Source: Gammaproteobacteria bacterium (GTDB lineage Bacteria; Pseudomonadota; Gammaproteobacteria; Steroidobacterales; Woeseiaceae). From it: a DNA stretch of 40,017 bases. This document shows, piece after piece, positions 1 through 11,503 of the stretch. The notes under the pieces are model-generated. The model saw nothing but the letters and a program-made list of their open reading frames with translations. It ran no database searches and was not told where the DNA came from. A program made the translations under genes and the position numbers. Positions within the stretch are counted from its first letter, which is position 1. The number at the start of each line of letters is the position of its first letter. The DNA lies in NCBI GenBank assembly GCA_004357475.1, contig SMWE01000068.1:1-40017 (forward strand), written 5' to 3'.

Positions 1-1
1 C

Positions 2-349
<348 letters not shown>

Positions 350-376
350 TCTCAGTGAGGTGATCACTCTAAAATC

Positions 377-442
377 GGGGTCAGAGCCCTTTTTCTGATT
401 AGCACATTAATACTGCCCGGCTGGAGAAAGGGCTCTGACCCC
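377..442. repeat. Inverted repeat GGGGTCAGAGCCCTTT...AAAGGGCTCTGACCCC (16-bp perfect arms)
   Basis: Arms at 377-392 and 427-442. A related copy lies at 34769-34833. Confidence 0.85.
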
Positions 443-533
443 TTTTGCACAATTCTCGTGCTGTTACTCTTTTTTTATTCCGGCTAGAATCCAGCTCCGA
501 CACTTCTGCTTTCGCTTGGGGCAAAACAGGTAG

Positions 534-2420
534 ATGAGCAAACGTTACGATGCGGCCGACATCGAGGTCCTGCGTGGACTCGATCCTGTGCGGCGGCGGC
601 CGGGCATGTATACGGATACCTCACGGCCGAATCACATGGCGCACGAGGTGCTCGACAACAGCGTCGATGAGGCGCTTGCCGGCCACTGCAAAAAAATCGA
701 AGTCACGATCCACACTGATGGTTCCGTGGAAATCAGCGACGATGGCCGCGGCATGCCCGTCGACATCCATCCGAAAGAGAAAATTCCGGGGGTTGAGCTG
801 ATCCTGACGCGCCTGCATGCAGGCGCCAAATTCAATAAGGAAAACTATCAGTACTCCGGTGGTTTGCACGGTGTCGGCGTATCCGTTGTCAATGCACTTT
901 CGAAAAACCTCGAAGTCTGGATTCGCCGCGGTGGAATCGAATACAACATGAGTTTCGTTGGCGGAAAAAAGCGCGGAAAACTCGAAAAAGTCGGCAAAAT
1001 CGGCAAAGCCAACACGGGCACAACCATTCGCTTCTGGCCCGACAAGCAATATTTTGATACGGAAAAGATCTCTGTAAACCGGCTGAAGCATGTCCTGCGG
1101 GCGAAAGCCGTGCTGTGCCCGGGACTGACCGTGCGGCTGAAGGTCACCAAACCGAAGGAAAAGGTTGAGTGGTGTTATTCCGGGGGACTGGAGGAATACC
1201 TGCTCGAGGCGATGGAAAAGGTGGAGCATCTGCCGGCTGAACCATTTGCGGGCAGCATGAGCGGCAAGCACGAGGCAGTTGACTGGGCACTGGCCTGGCA
1301 AACGGAGCCCAGCCAGGTGGTCGTCGAAAGCTATGTAAATCTCGTGCCGACGCCGCAAGGCGGTACTCACGTCAATGGATTGCGCACTGGCCTGACTAAC
1401 GCCATGCGTGAGTTCTGCGAGTTCCGCAGCTTGCTGCCCCGGGGCATTTCGCTGGTGCCTGAGGACATCTGGGACGGGCTGAACTTCGTTCTCAGCGCCA
1501 AGCTCGAGGATCCGCAGTTTTCCGGGCAGACCAAGGAAAGACTGACTTCTCGCGAATCCGCGGCGTTTGTCGCGGGTGTATTAAAGGACAGCTTTGCCCT
1601 GTGGCTCAATCAGCACCCGGAAACCGGCGATACTATCGCTCAGCTGGCGATCGCAAAGGCACAGGCGCGGCTCAAAGAGGCAAAGAAAGTGGTCCGCAAG
1701 AAAATTGTCTCGGGCCCGGCCTTGCCCGGCAAACTTGCGGACTGTACCTCGCAGGAGCCCGAGCTTTGTGAGATTTTCCTGGTCGAGGGCGACTCGGCTG
1801 GTGGCTCCGCGAAACAGGCGAGAGACCGCATTACGCAGGCGATCATGCCGCTGCGGGGCAAGATACTGAATACCTGGGAAGTTGAATCAGCCGAGATCCT
1901 GGAATCACAGGAAGTACACGACATCACCGTCGCCTTAGGCGTCGACCCGGCGAGTCCCGACATCAGTAATCTTCGTTATCACAAGATTTGCATTCTGGCC
2001 GATGCGGATTCCGATGGCCTGCATATCGCAACCCTGCTTTGTGCGCTGTTCCTGCGTCACTTCCGTGAACTGGTGCTGGCGGGACATGTGTACATCGCGA
2101 TGCCGCCGTTATATCGCATCGACGCAGGCAAGGAAGTGTTCTATGCACTCGATGACAGCGAGCAGCAGGGCATCCTCGACCGTATCGACGCCGAAAAAAT
2201 CAAAGGCAAGGTGACAGTTACGCGCTTCAAGGGACTGGGCGAGATGAACCCGCAGCAGCTGCGCGAAACGACGATGAATCGCGATACGCGCCGTTTGGTG
2301 CAACTCACCGTCAAGCCCAGTGACAAGACGGATCAGCTCATGGACATGCTGCTGTCGAAGAAGCGCTCGGCGGACCGGCGCAAATGGCTCGAGACCAAGG
2401 GTAACCTGGCCGAGGTATGA
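534..2420 (+). CDS. parE: DNA topoisomerase IV subunit B
   Basis: GHKL ATPase and TOPRIM motifs: [64 protein letters not shown]. Confidence 0.96.
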   Translation: MSKRYDAADIEVLRGLDPVRRRPGMYTDTSRPNHMAHEVLDNSVDEALAGHCKKIEVTIHTDGSVEISDDGRGMPVDIHPKEKIPGVELILTRLHAGAKFNKENYQYSGGLHGVGVSVVNALSKNLEVWIRRGGIEYNMSFVGGKKRGKLEKVGKIGKANTGTTIRFWPDKQYFDTEKISVNRLKHVLRAKAVLCPGLTVRLKVTKPKEKVEWCYSGGLEEYLLEAMEKVEHLPAEPFAGSMSGKHEAVDWALAWQTEPSQVVVESYVNLVPTPQGGTHVNGLRTGLTNAMREFCEFRSLLPRGISLVPEDIWDGLNFVLSAKLEDPQFSGQTKERLTSRESAAFVAGVLKDSFALWLNQHPETGDTIAQLAIAKAQARLKEAKKVVRKKIVSGPALPGKLADCTSQEPELCEIFLVEGDSAGGSAKQARDRITQAIMPLRGKILNTWEVESAEILESQEVHDITVALGVDPASPDISNLRYHKICILADADSDGLHIATLLCALFLRHFRELVLAGHVYIAMPPLYRIDAGKEVFYALDDSEQQGILDRIDAEKIKGKVTVTRFKGLGEMNPQQLRETTMNRDTRRLVQLTVKPSDKTDQLMDMLLSKKRSADRRKWLETKGNLAEV

Positions 2421-4690
2421 AGGACAACAAAATGCAAAATCAGCTGAACCTGGAAGGTGTAGAGCGGCTTGCGTTAAAGGATTTTGCCGAGAAGGCTTAT
2501 CTCGACTATTCGATGTATGTGATTCTCGATCGGGCCTTGCCACAAATCGGCGATGGTCTGAAGCCGGTGCAGCGGCGCATCATCTACGCGATGAGCGAAC
2601 TGGGCCTGTCAGCGGGACAGAAACCCAAGAAATCAGCACGCACCGTCGGCGATGTCATCGGCAAATTCCACCCGCATGGTGATTCGGCCTGCTATGAAGC
2701 CATGGTGCTGATGGCGCAGGACTTTTCCTATCGTTATGCGATCATCGACGGCCAGGGTAACTGGGGGTCGACCGATGATCCCAAGTCCTTCGCCGCGATG
2801 CGCTACACCGAATCACGGTTGAAGCCGTACGCAAGAACGCTGTTGTCCGAACTCGGGCAGGGCACGGTCGACTGGGCGCCAAATTTCGATGGCACGCTCG
2901 AAGAACCGGTCGTGTTGCCGGCGCGGTTGCCCAATTTATTGTTGAACGGTACGACCGGTATTGCGGTCGGCCTGTCCACCGATGTGCCGCCACACAACCT
3001 GCGTGAAGTGGCCAGCGCACTCGTACATTTGATCGACTGCCCGAAGGCGACTATCGCTGACATCATGAAGCACATCAAGGGTCCGGATTTCGCGACCGGC
3101 GGTGAGCTGGTGTCGCCACGGGCCGATATCCAACAGATTTACGTGACCGGCAACGGAACGTTGCGCTTGCGCGCAACCTACAGGCAGGAAAACGGTGACA
3201 TCGTGATTAACACGTTGCCCTACCAGATATCCGGCGGCAAGGTACTGGAGCAGATCGCGACGCAGATGCGCAACAAGAAGCTGCCGCTGGTCGAGGACCT
3301 GCGCGACGAGTCGGATCATGAAGAACCGATTCGCCTGGTCATTACGCCCAAGTCGAAGAACGTCGACGTTGACGAACTCATGTCGCACCTGTTCTCGACA
3401 ACGTCCCTCGAGCGAACGGTGCGCGTCAACATGAACATTGTCGCGCTGGACGGACGGCCGAAGACGTTCAACCTGATCGGCATCCTGTCGGAGTGGCTCA
3501 GGTTCCGGCGTGACACGGTCAAGCGCCGCCTGCGGCACCGGCTGCAGATTGTTTCAGACCGGCTGCACGTTCTCGACGGTCTGTTGATTGCGTATCTGAA
3601 TATCGACGAAGTCATCAGGCTCATTCGCAAGGAAGACAAGCCAAAGCCGGCCCTGATGAAGAAATTCAGGCTGTCCGATATTCAGGCCGAGGCGATCCTG
3701 AATCTTCGCCTGCGAAATCTTGCCAGGCTCGAAGAAGTGAAAATCAGGGACGAGCAGCAACAGCTCAATGAAGAACGCAAGGGTCTCGAGCAGATGCTGA
3801 AAAGTGCGTCACGGCTAAAGACCCTGATGAAAAACGAGATACTGGCCGACGCACAAGACTACGGCGACCAGCGGCGCACCCTGATCGTCGAGCGGGAAGC
3901 AGCACAGGCGATGGACGAGACGCAACTTGTCGCCAGCGAGCCGGTTACGGTCGTGCTATCGCAGCGCGGCTGGGCGCGGGCGGTGAAAGGCCACGATATC
4001 GGTCCTTTAGTGCTGAACTACAAGTCGGGCGACGGCTTTCTCGCTGCTGCCCACGGGCGCAGCAATCAGCTCGCGATGTTCATCGACAGTACCGGCCGCG
4101 TGTACAGCGTCATTGCGCAATCGCTGCCCTCTGCCCGCGGCCAGGGCGAACCGCTTTCCGGCAAGTTCAAGCCGCCTGACGGTGCCGAATTCTGCGGCAC
4201 CATGATTGGCGAACTTGTCCATCAATGGCTGCTGGCAAGCGATGCCGGCTATGGATTCATCGCGACACTCGAAGACCTCGTAACGCGCAACAAAGCCGGC
4301 AAGTCGATCTTGCGCGTGCCGCCCGGCGGCAGGGCCGTGGTGCCCTCGCCGGTACCCCCGGATACTGAGTGCCTGATCGCGGCAGTGTCGTCGATTGGAC
4401 GGCTATTGTGCTTCGAGATGGAAGAACTGCCGGAGCTGGCCAGGGGCAGGGGCTTGAAGCTCATCAATATCCCGACCAGAAAGTACAAGGCTGGCGAAGA
4501 ACAGCTGGTCGCGATGGCGGTCATTCCGGAAGGCGGTAATCTCCGGGTGCATACCGCCACGCGCATGATGACGATCAGGTGGGATGACCTGGATGACTAT
4601 TACGGCGAGCGTGCGTTACGCGGCAGCATGCTGCCGAAGGGATGGAGATCCGTTGTCCGCCTCGCAGCTGAATTGCCGGAACAGGACTAG
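2417..4690 (+). CDS. parC: DNA topoisomerase IV subunit A
   Basis: [64 protein letters not shown] with catalytic Tyr. Overlaps the end of parE. Confidence 0.96.
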   Translation: MKDNKMQNQLNLEGVERLALKDFAEKAYLDYSMYVILDRALPQIGDGLKPVQRRIIYAMSELGLSAGQKPKKSARTVGDVIGKFHPHGDSACYEAMVLMAQDFSYRYAIIDGQGNWGSTDDPKSFAAMRYTESRLKPYARTLLSELGQGTVDWAPNFDGTLEEPVVLPARLPNLLLNGTTGIAVGLSTDVPPHNLREVASALVHLIDCPKATIADIMKHIKGPDFATGGELVSPRADIQQIYVTGNGTLRLRATYRQENGDIVINTLPYQISGGKVLEQIATQMRNKKLPLVEDLRDESDHEEPIRLVITPKSKNVDVDELMSHLFSTTSLERTVRVNMNIVALDGRPKTFNLIGILSEWLRFRRDTVKRRLRHRLQIVSDRLHVLDGLLIAYLNIDEVIRLIRKEDKPKPALMKKFRLSDIQAEAILNLRLRNLARLEEVKIRDEQQQLNEERKGLEQMLKSASRLKTLMKNEILADAQDYGDQRRTLIVEREAAQAMDETQLVASEPVTVVLSQRGWARAVKGHDIGPLVLNYKSGDGFLAAAHGRSNQLAMFIDSTGRVYSVIAQSLPSARGQGEPLSGKFKPPDGAEFCGTMIGELVHQWLLASDAGYGFIATLEDLVTRNKAGKSILRVPPGGRAVVPSPVPPDTECLIAAVSSIGRLLCFEMEELPELARGRGLKLINIPTRKYKAGEEQLVAMAVIPEGGNLRVHTATRMMTIRWDDLDDYYGERALRGSMLPKGWRSVVRLAAELPEQD

Positions 4691-4702
4691 CAGCCTGCAA
4701 GC

Positions 4703-6868
4703 TCAGGACGCTTTCGATTTTTTGGCAGCGCTGCGCCCGGACTCTATTTCGATCACGGTGTCGCTTTCTGAAGATGGCATTTCTACCGTCAGATCCGGAA
4801 TTACGCTGGCATCGTTGAAATCCTCGTTCTCCGCGCTGCCTGATTCTGGCAAGTTCGCCGTCAGTTCGGCTGTATTCTCCGTATCCAGTGAGGCTGGCAT
4901 CTCAGCCGTGTCGCTGCTGACATCCTCGTCGTCCATGCGTTCTGCCAGTGCCCGCGCAGCTTCTTCAATCTCCTGGTTGAGGGCCTGAGTCGCAGTCAGC
5001 TCGTCTTCGTAATCCTGTTCGAGAATCTGGTAGTCACCTTCCTTGTTCAGCGTTCGTTGTGTGTCGTCGCTGTCCGGGTCGGCGTCCGTATCTATCAGTA
5101 TGGCCTGCAAATCTTTCGTGGTCGAAGTGTTGTCGTCGAGGGCAAGCTGGGTGGCATCCACGATCATCGACATGTCGTAGTCTTCGTCGGCGACGTCATC
5201 GTCGTCTTCGTCATCGTCGGTCGGCAGTATCTCGCTTTCGAGAATCATCTCTCTCTTTTTCTCGCTGGGCGGAATGATGTCAGTGGGCAGCAGGTCCTCC
5301 TGCCTGGAGGCCTGCTCGGTAATTTCCAGATCAACGTGGTAGTCGTTGCCGTTGCTGGCCGAGAAGCCGTAGTCCTGGGCTACCTCCATTTCTCCACGGT
5401 CCTGCAGGCCGGTGCCGTCGTCGAGATCGGCATCGAGGGTAATTGCCCGGGAATTAAGGGTGTCGTCATCAAAGTTATAATCGAGGTCCGCTATAACCGG
5501 CCGCGGCGCAGGCTCATCGCCACGGCGTCGGGATGGGACTGACGGTGTGCTGACTGCAACGGATCCAAATCGATCCCGGAGCGCTCGGCCGAACATAAAC
5601 AGACCAAGCATCAGCGCCAAACCGGTGCCGCCAAGCCACATCAGCCATGACCATGCACCGCTGAAACCACCGTCGGCTGTTCCCGTGCTGACGATGGCAG
5701 GGGCTGGCTGGGCAATCCGCGGTGTCTCGATTGCAATGTCCGGAATGTCGACGATTTCGTCGGCGCCAACCGCTATAACGAACGGTGAATCCGTACCGAC
5801 GATGATATCGCCCGGTCGCATCTCAGGCACGGCATCTTCTTCAACCGTTGCTACCGCCGGTTCGGCAGCCTCTTCAAGCGTTGCTGCTACCGCCTCGGGA
5901 AACGGTGGAGCTGAAGTATCCGCAACCGCAACGCCGGAGTAGGCAGCGGCTGATCCGGGGTCTGAATTAACCGTGTTTGGCTGAACCGCGCTGCTGCTGT
6001 CTGCAGTGGCGACTGCGGTTGCACCCGTCAGGTCGGGAATAAGCAACCAGCTGCCGGCTTTCAGAAGATCCCGATCGTTGTTCAGGAACGCGTCGGGATT
6101 GACTGCAAAAATTGCGTCAACCGCCGGCCAGAGTGCGATGGATCGATTCTCAATCCGCGATGCTATCTGCGACAGCGAATCGCCTGCTTGTACCCGGTAG
6201 CGGCTGCTCGCCGCGATCGGGGTGTCGTCCCGCGGACGCACGCTGGCCGGAACGATCCGCGTCGCTTTTTGCACACTGACGATATCGGTTGCGGTTACCG
6301 ATGAAGTCTGCACAGGGATCAGCGGTGCCGCATCGGTACTGAGTGCCACGGGTTCACTTTCCCCAAGTGGCGCGGGATCGATCATCAATGTGTAATCACG
6401 CGCAAGGCGTGCCGTGTATGGACAATTGACCGACAGCTGCATCGCCAGGAGTGGCTCGCGTATCGGCGTACGGCCGTTCAGCACGATCACGCCGTCTGTA
6501 ATCGTGACTCGGGTGTTGCTGACGACCGGGATACCGTTCATGGCAATGCCGGGCTTCAGGAAAATGCAATAATCAAATAATTGCTCGTTCGGATTCAGCG
6601 CATAGGCGATGCTCGCACGCAACGGCTGACCGAGGGCCGAATCGACCCTGATTTGACCAAGTTCAAGCGCCGACGCCGGCGCGACGGCAAGCCCGCAGGC
6701 GCCGCTAACAGCGACCAGTGCAGGCAAAATCTGCATGTTTGTCTTGCGCTTCGCAGTACTCAATTTCCTGTTCTTGTGTTTGCGTGTATTTGGTGCTTTC
6801 ACAGGCCGATACCCCGGTAATCCAGATTGCGTGATCCTTACGCTCGGTTTGCGCCCCAAATCAAACAT
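4703..6868 (-). CDS. FimV N-terminal-domain/LysM protein, divergent FimV-like paralog
   Basis: Signal-peptide-like MQILPALVAVSGACGLAVAPASA, then LELGQIRVDSALGQPLRASIAY (FimV N-domain), LysM-like YRVQAGDSLSQIASRIENRSIALWPAVDAIFAVNPDAFLNNDRDLLKAGSWLLIPD, one TM helix and an acidic C-tail. Start uncertain (6868 or about 6736). Confidence 0.75.
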   Translation of the reverse strand: MFDLGRKPSVRITQSGLPGYRPVKAPNTRKHKNRKLSTAKRKTNMQILPALVAVSGACGLAVAPASALELGQIRVDSALGQPLRASIAYALNPNEQLFDYCIFLKPGIAMNGIPVVSNTRVTITDGVIVLNGRTPIREPLLAMQLSVNCPYTARLARDYTLMIDPAPLGESEPVALSTDAAPLIPVQTSSVTATDIVSVQKATRIVPASVRPRDDTPIAASSRYRVQAGDSLSQIASRIENRSIALWPAVDAIFAVNPDAFLNNDRDLLKAGSWLLIPDLTGATAVATADSSSAVQPNTVNSDPGSAAAYSGVAVADTSAPPFPEAVAATLEEAAEPAVATVEEDAVPEMRPGDIIVGTDSPFVIAVGADEIVDIPDIAIETPRIAQPAPAIVSTGTADGGFSGAWSWLMWLGGTGLALMLGLFMFGRALRDRFGSVAVSTPSVPSRRRGDEPAPRPVIADLDYNFDDDTLNSRAITLDADLDDGTGLQDRGEMEVAQDYGFSASNGNDYHVDLEITEQASRQEDLLPTDIIPPSEKKREMILESEILPTDDDEDDDDVADEDYDMSMIVDATQLALDDNTSTTKDLQAILIDTDADPDSDDTQRTLNKEGDYQILEQDYEDELTATQALNQEIEEAARALAERMDDEDVSSDTAEMPASLDTENTAELTANLPESGSAENEDFNDASVIPDLTVEMPSSESDTVIEIESGRSAAKKSKAS

Positions 6869-6973
6869 GTACAGCGGGCGAGGTTCAGACTATGTGGCCC
6901 TGAAATGGCTGTAAACGTGCCTTTCCCATGTTTTGTAAATTGCTGCTCCAGGAGCCGCATTCAGGCCCAAAAA

Positions 6974-6989
6974 TGTGATATGGGTCACA
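6974..6989. promoter_or_regulatory. Candidate CRP/Vfr-family binding site TGTGATATGGGTCACA
   Basis: Perfect TGTGA-N6-TCACA palindrome between the FimX-like gene and the FimV-like gene. Confidence 0.6.
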
Positions 6990-7062
6990 GGTTCGTCTTT
7001 GATTGACTTAACGTAATTTTGGCCACAGCAAAGAGGTTTTTCGGGATCTGCGCAACAACGAT

Positions 7063-9243
7063 CTACTCGTTGCCGATAGCCTCGAGCGTCGTATGCACGA
7101 CTTTGGCGGATTCCTGCAGGACGACTTCGGGTTCGTGAACGTAATGGCCCTGCATAAAGTGTACGCCGAGCTGAAACAGCACCGCCATTTCGTTGGCATT
7201 TTCAACACGCTCAGCGATAGTTTCGATACTGCGCTGCTCGGCCGCCGCGGTTACCTTCCGTACACTCTCCTGCAAATTCATGTCTGTCGTCAGCGAATGC
7301 ATGAGTTCGCCGTCGATCTTGATGTAATTGGGTTCGAGAATATCGAGGATCTGGAAACGATTCTTGTCGATGCCATAGTGCTCAAGCGCAAATTCGATGC
7401 CAACCTTCTTAAACGCATCGACGGTCTTCTTGGTGTCCTTGATGTACTTGGCCGCTTCCTGTTCCGGGATTTGTACACACAGGTGTGATGGATTCAATTT
7501 GCGCTTTTCGAATTCCGATTGCATCCAATCGACAAGCGATGAGTCCACCATCGAGTGGTGCGACAGTTTGACAAAGACTTTTTCTGCTTTGTGTCTGGTG
7601 CAAAATTCGATCGATGCAGTAACCATCCAGCGATCGATTGTCTTCATGAGATTATTGCGTTCGGCCGCCGGCAGGAATTCTGATGGCAGGACAGCGGTAC
7701 CTTGCTCATCAATCATGCGCACCAGCATGTCGTACATCTTGTGCGCGTCACTTCGCAGGCCGGCAATCGGCAATTGCGCGAGCCGGAAGCGGTTGTCCAT
7801 GAGTGCAGCCTTGATGTGCCTGACCCAGATTGCATCGTATTTCTTAAGGCGTGTGCTTTCTTCACGGGATTCCCGGAGATAAACAGAATTTCCACCCTGG
7901 GACTTCGCATGGCTGTGTGCATCCACACACGCGCCAACCAGTTCCTCGAGATTTGCATAGACGCCGCTGACACCGACAACGCCGACAGTGCAGGTCAGCC
8001 TGACATCCTGGTCGCCGATCCTGAACGCATGTTTGCTGATGTGATCGACGAGTTGCTGTCCCCATACTTCCGCGTCTCGTATGTTGCCTCGTTCGAGCAG
8101 CGTCATAATGCCAGTGCCCTCGAAGCGGCCAGCGACATCCCGCGGGTGCATGCGTTTCCGAACTTCTTCTGCAAATTGCGCCAGAATTTCTTCAGTATCG
8201 AGAATGCCTACGTCAGCACGCACCTTCGAAAAATCGTCGGGCTTGATAAATGCGAGCGCGTGTAAGCCGGATTTTGGTTTGCGCTTGAGACGTTTCGTCA
8301 TGCGCTCCAGGAACTGGGCGCGATGAAAAAACAGTGTTGTCGGGTCACGTTTGAGAGCCTCGTGCGCCAGCATTGTAGGTTCTTCAACGGCAACTTTTCG
8401 GGGTGCGATGAGTATCTGTACATAGGGCCCGTCGTCGAAATCTGTCAGGCGAAAGTCGAGCTCCAGTGTTGCCGCATCGCCTTCACCGATGGTGGACTTT
8501 ACGACCAGTTTTTCGCCGGCCTGCCATTTCCCCTTGGTCGTGGCGATGATGGCGCCCTTGATCGCCGCCTGGCTTTCGCCGAGGAAATTGTCCATGAGTG
8601 GCAGCCCGATGGCTTCCGCTTTTTCCTCTGCTTGAAACAACTCGACCCAGGATTTGTTCACCTCAATGATGATCCCTTCCTGGATGTAGGCGATTGCACT
8701 CGGCGAGTTCTCCATGTAATCGTTCAGTTGCCGCCGATACTCGAATGCGGAATTCATTGTTGAATCAAGTGCCCGTTCGACGCGATACGCGCGCAGCTCC
8801 CGGCCGACCACAACCTGCAATCGTGCTTTGTTGTCGATCGACACGAGATCGCAGGCGCCGTCATTCATCGCCTTCAGGATGGTGTTTTCATCGGCCGTGG
8901 TCTTGAGAGCCAGCAATGGTACTTCGGGGATGTATCTGTCTTTCTGCTTGATGACCTGGCGAATTGAGTCCGGATAGCGATCGTCATTCACGATAACGAG
9001 TTCGAATTGCTGTTGTTCCAGCGCTTCATCGAACTTGTCCGGGTTTTCAACCCAATGGCAATGTGCGGCGTGTCCGGCATCCCGAAGCGCCCCGTTCACG
9101 AGCTCGACATCGTCCTGAATCTGGGTCAGAACGGCGATCGCTATACTCTGTCGCTCGTTCAAATCTCTTTCCTTGGAAATGGCGCGGGCCCTGGTGTTTC
9201 CGGGGTTCTCAATAGAACAGAGAAGTCTATACAACACCGTCAC
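7063..9243 (-). CDS. FimX-like protein: receiver-like domain, PAS, degenerate GGDEF, degenerate EAL
   Basis: REC-like N-terminus (FELVIVNDDRYPDS), PAS (MENSPSAIAYIQEGIIIEVNKSWVELFQ), GGDEF replaced by FEGTG, EAL region with MYDMLVRM and ALEHYGID in place of the catalytic motifs. The start may be internal. Confidence 0.75.
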   Translation of the reverse strand: MTVLYRLLCSIENPGNTRARAISKERDLNERQSIAIAVLTQIQDDVELVNGALRDAGHAAHCHWVENPDKFDEALEQQQFELVIVNDDRYPDSIRQVIKQKDRYIPEVPLLALKTTADENTILKAMNDGACDLVSIDNKARLQVVVGRELRAYRVERALDSTMNSAFEYRRQLNDYMENSPSAIAYIQEGIIIEVNKSWVELFQAEEKAEAIGLPLMDNFLGESQAAIKGAIIATTKGKWQAGEKLVVKSTIGEGDAATLELDFRLTDFDDGPYVQILIAPRKVAVEEPTMLAHEALKRDPTTLFFHRAQFLERMTKRLKRKPKSGLHALAFIKPDDFSKVRADVGILDTEEILAQFAEEVRKRMHPRDVAGRFEGTGIMTLLERGNIRDAEVWGQQLVDHISKHAFRIGDQDVRLTCTVGVVGVSGVYANLEELVGACVDAHSHAKSQGGNSVYLRESREESTRLKKYDAIWVRHIKAALMDNRFRLAQLPIAGLRSDAHKMYDMLVRMIDEQGTAVLPSEFLPAAERNNLMKTIDRWMVTASIEFCTRHKAEKVFVKLSHHSMVDSSLVDWMQSEFEKRKLNPSHLCVQIPEQEAAKYIKDTKKTVDAFKKVGIEFALEHYGIDKNRFQILDILEPNYIKIDGELMHSLTTDMNLQESVRKVTAAAEQRSIETIAERVENANEMAVLFQLGVHFMQGHYVHEPEVVLQESAKVVHTTLEAIGNE

Positions 9244-9505
9244 ACTAGTCCCTGACGCTGTATCAAAACCGTGACGGAAATCAAATAATCGGCAGCCTCG
9301 GTACGGGATCAGCAGTCAACATGGGGGATTCGCGCCTGGATCGATGGTATTGCTATTTGTTATCAAATGCTTATCGTGTACGTCCCTGGTGCGTGGCATC
9401 GCCACGCCAGGCTGGGTTATGTCAACAGCTTGCCATTAAAGTTCGGTTCCCGCAAAACTCATGGATTAATGACGCCCGGTTACAGTGCCGGTCAGTGGAA
9501 ATGAA

Positions 9506-10072
9506 ATGGCCAATTACAACAGCAACCAATTTCGCTCGGGACTTCGAATCATGATCGGCGGCGATCCTTGCGTGATCGTTGAAAACGAATTCGTAAAACC
9601 CGGCAAAGGCCAGGCATTCAATCGCGTCAAGATCAGAAATCTGAAGACCGGGAAAATCGTTGATAAAACGTTCAAGTCCGGCGACAGCGTCGAAGCTGCA
9701 GATGTCCTGGAAACGGATATGCAGTATTTATATGCTGATGGTGAGTTCTGGCATTTTATGCTCGAAGATACGTTTGAACAGTTTGCAGCGGACGAAAAAG
9801 CTGTCGGCGAAGCGAAGCAGTGGCTGAAAGAGCAGGACATCTGCCAGATTACGCTGTGGAACAACACGCCGATCCTGGTTACACCGCCGAATTTCGTCGA
9901 ACTCGAGATCATCGAAACGGATCCCGGCGTTCGCGGAGATACGGCCAGCGGCGGCGTCAAACCGGCGTCACTTTCGACAGGGGCAGTAGTCAAGGTGCCA
10001 TTGTTCGTTGAACAAGGCGAACTAATAAGGGTCGATACCCGAAGCGGTGAATATGTATCCCGGGTCAAATAA
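9506..10072 (+). CDS. efp: Elongation factor P
   Basis: [49 protein letters not shown]...; KPGKGQA loop with the modifiable Lys; ATG at 9506. Confidence 0.96.
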   Translation: MANYNSNQFRSGLRIMIGGDPCVIVENEFVKPGKGQAFNRVKIRNLKTGKIVDKTFKSGDSVEAADVLETDMQYLYADGEFWHFMLEDTFEQFAADEKAVGEAKQWLKEQDICQITLWNNTPILVTPPNFVELEIIETDPGVRGDTASGGVKPASLSTGAVVKVPLFVEQGELIRVDTRSGEYVSRVK

Positions 10073-10547
10073 ACTCGCCAGGGCCCGGGAGCAGGCTCTG
10101 CACAAAAGTTTCGCAGAGTAGTTCCACGCCTGACTGATCCGCTTCGCTGAAACGTGACGGTTGCGGGCTGTCAATATCCAGCACGCCGATCAATTCTCCG
10201 TGAATCAGGAGCGGCACAACAACTTCGGATCTTGATTCCGGATCGCAAACAATATGCCCGGCGAATTCATGAACGTCGTCAACGCGTAGCGTCTCTCTCT
10301 TTTCGGCAGCGGTGCCGCATGCACCCTGACCGACCGGAATTCGCACGCATGCGGGCAAGCCCTGGAAAGGGCCCAATACAAGTTCCTTGCCGCGGAGCAC
10401 ATAGATGCCAAGCCAGTTGATTCCGGGTATGCCCGCATACAGCAGGCTGACGAAATTGGCAGAATTCGCGAGCGCGTCTTTTTGGCCGGCAAGCAGCGCA
10501 GCAAGTTGCTCATTCAATGACTGGTAATCGACGTGCATGTTACTCAA
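10065..10547 (-). CDS. msrC: GAF-domain free methionine-(R)-sulfoxide reductase
   Basis: [51 protein letters not shown]...[16 protein letters not shown]; fRMsr signature with three Cys. An ATG at 10538 is an alternative start. Confidence 0.88.
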   Translation of the reverse strand: MSNMHVDYQSLNEQLAALLAGQKDALANSANFVSLLYAGIPGINWLGIYVLRGKELVLGPFQGLPACVRIPVGQGACGTAAEKRETLRVDDVHEFAGHIVCDPESRSEVVVPLLIHGELIGVLDIDSPQPSRFSEADQSGVELLCETFVQSLLPGPGEFI

Positions 10548-11503
10548 ATAATGAAATTCGTTACGGCGCTGATGTCGCTTTGATCTTCATGCAACATCAA
10601 CAGCCGGTCAAAGCCGATTGCGACGCCGGCGCAGGGCGGCAATCCGGCGCGAAGCGCGTTTATGAGTTCCTGGTCAATTGGATGGACTGCCGCTGCATTC
10701 CTGCGACGCGCAAGCCGGTCCCGTTCGAAGCGCGTCAATTGTTCGTCTGCATCCGTCAGTTCAACGAATCCGTTGGCAAGCTCGAGGCTGCCGTAAAATA
10801 CCTCAAAGCGATCGGCCACCACTGCATCGTCGGGACAAATACGTGCGAGCGCCGCCTGGCTGGCCGGGTAGTGAAATATGACCGTCAGCCTGTCTGTTGC
10901 AAATTCCGGGACAATCTTTTCCGCCAGAACAAGATCAAGCCAGGCATCTGCATCGTCGCCGATTGCACGCTTTAATTGTTCATCCACGTTCATGGAAGCA
11001 GCCAGTTCCGCTATGTCCCGCGTGCGCGGACTAAAGTTCATCGTCTTTTGAAACGCGTCTTCGTAACTGATTAAATCAACCGAGGATGCCAGGCCCGATC
11101 GGGCAAGGAGTGCCGCGACGAACTCGATCGTATCGTGCATGATGTCGTGTAAGCCAAAATTCAGGCGGTACCACTCTATTAACGTAAATTCCGGCAAATG
11201 ATGGCGGCCGCGCTCACCATCCCGAAAGACTTTGCAGATCTGATAAATGTCGCCAAATCCTGCCGCAAGCAGGCGTTTCATTTTGTATTCCGGCGAGGTG
11301 TGCAGGAAAAGTTCCGGTTCCATCGCAGAGCGGGCGGACACACTTTCGATATGCGGGTCCGTTACAGGGATCTTCGACAACGCGGGCGTATCAACTTCCA
11401 GGATGCCTCGCGCGTCGAAGAATTCGCGGGCACGTCTTAGCAGCCCGGCCCTGCTGGTGGCGACAGCAGGGCTGGCCATCGGTCGCCAGGACTCGTTGTT
11501 CAC
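10544..11503 (-). CDS. epmA: EF-P beta-lysylation ligase, LysRS-like
   Basis: WRPMASPAVATSRAGLLRRAREFFDARGILEVDTPALS, HTSPEYKMKRLLAAGFGDIYQICKVFRDGERGRHHLPEFTLIEWYR. The 461-aa ORF is over-extended; the GTG at 11503 overlaps the psd stop (GTGA). Confidence 0.9.
   Translation of the reverse strand: MNNESWRPMASPAVATSRAGLLRRAREFFDARGILEVDTPALSKIPVTDPHIESVSARSAMEPELFLHTSPEYKMKRLLAAGFGDIYQICKVFRDGERGRHHLPEFTLIEWYRLNFGLHDIMHDTIEFVAALLARSGLASSVDLISYEDAFQKTMNFSPRTRDIAELAASMNVDEQLKRAIGDDADAWLDLVLAEKIVPEFATDRLTVIFHYPASQAALARICPDDAVVADRFEVFYGSLELANGFVELTDADEQLTRFERDRLARRRNAAAVHPIDQELINALRAGLPPCAGVAIGFDRLLMLHEDQSDISAVTNFII

Noticed and set aside
621-1370. 249-aa minus-strand ORF
   Set aside because: Antisense shadow of parE.
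9481-10072. Novel tRNA-like or riboswitch control of efp with epmA and epmB
   Set aside because: efp and epmA are present in a known neighbourhood, but no epmB is in the window and no aptamer could be recognised.
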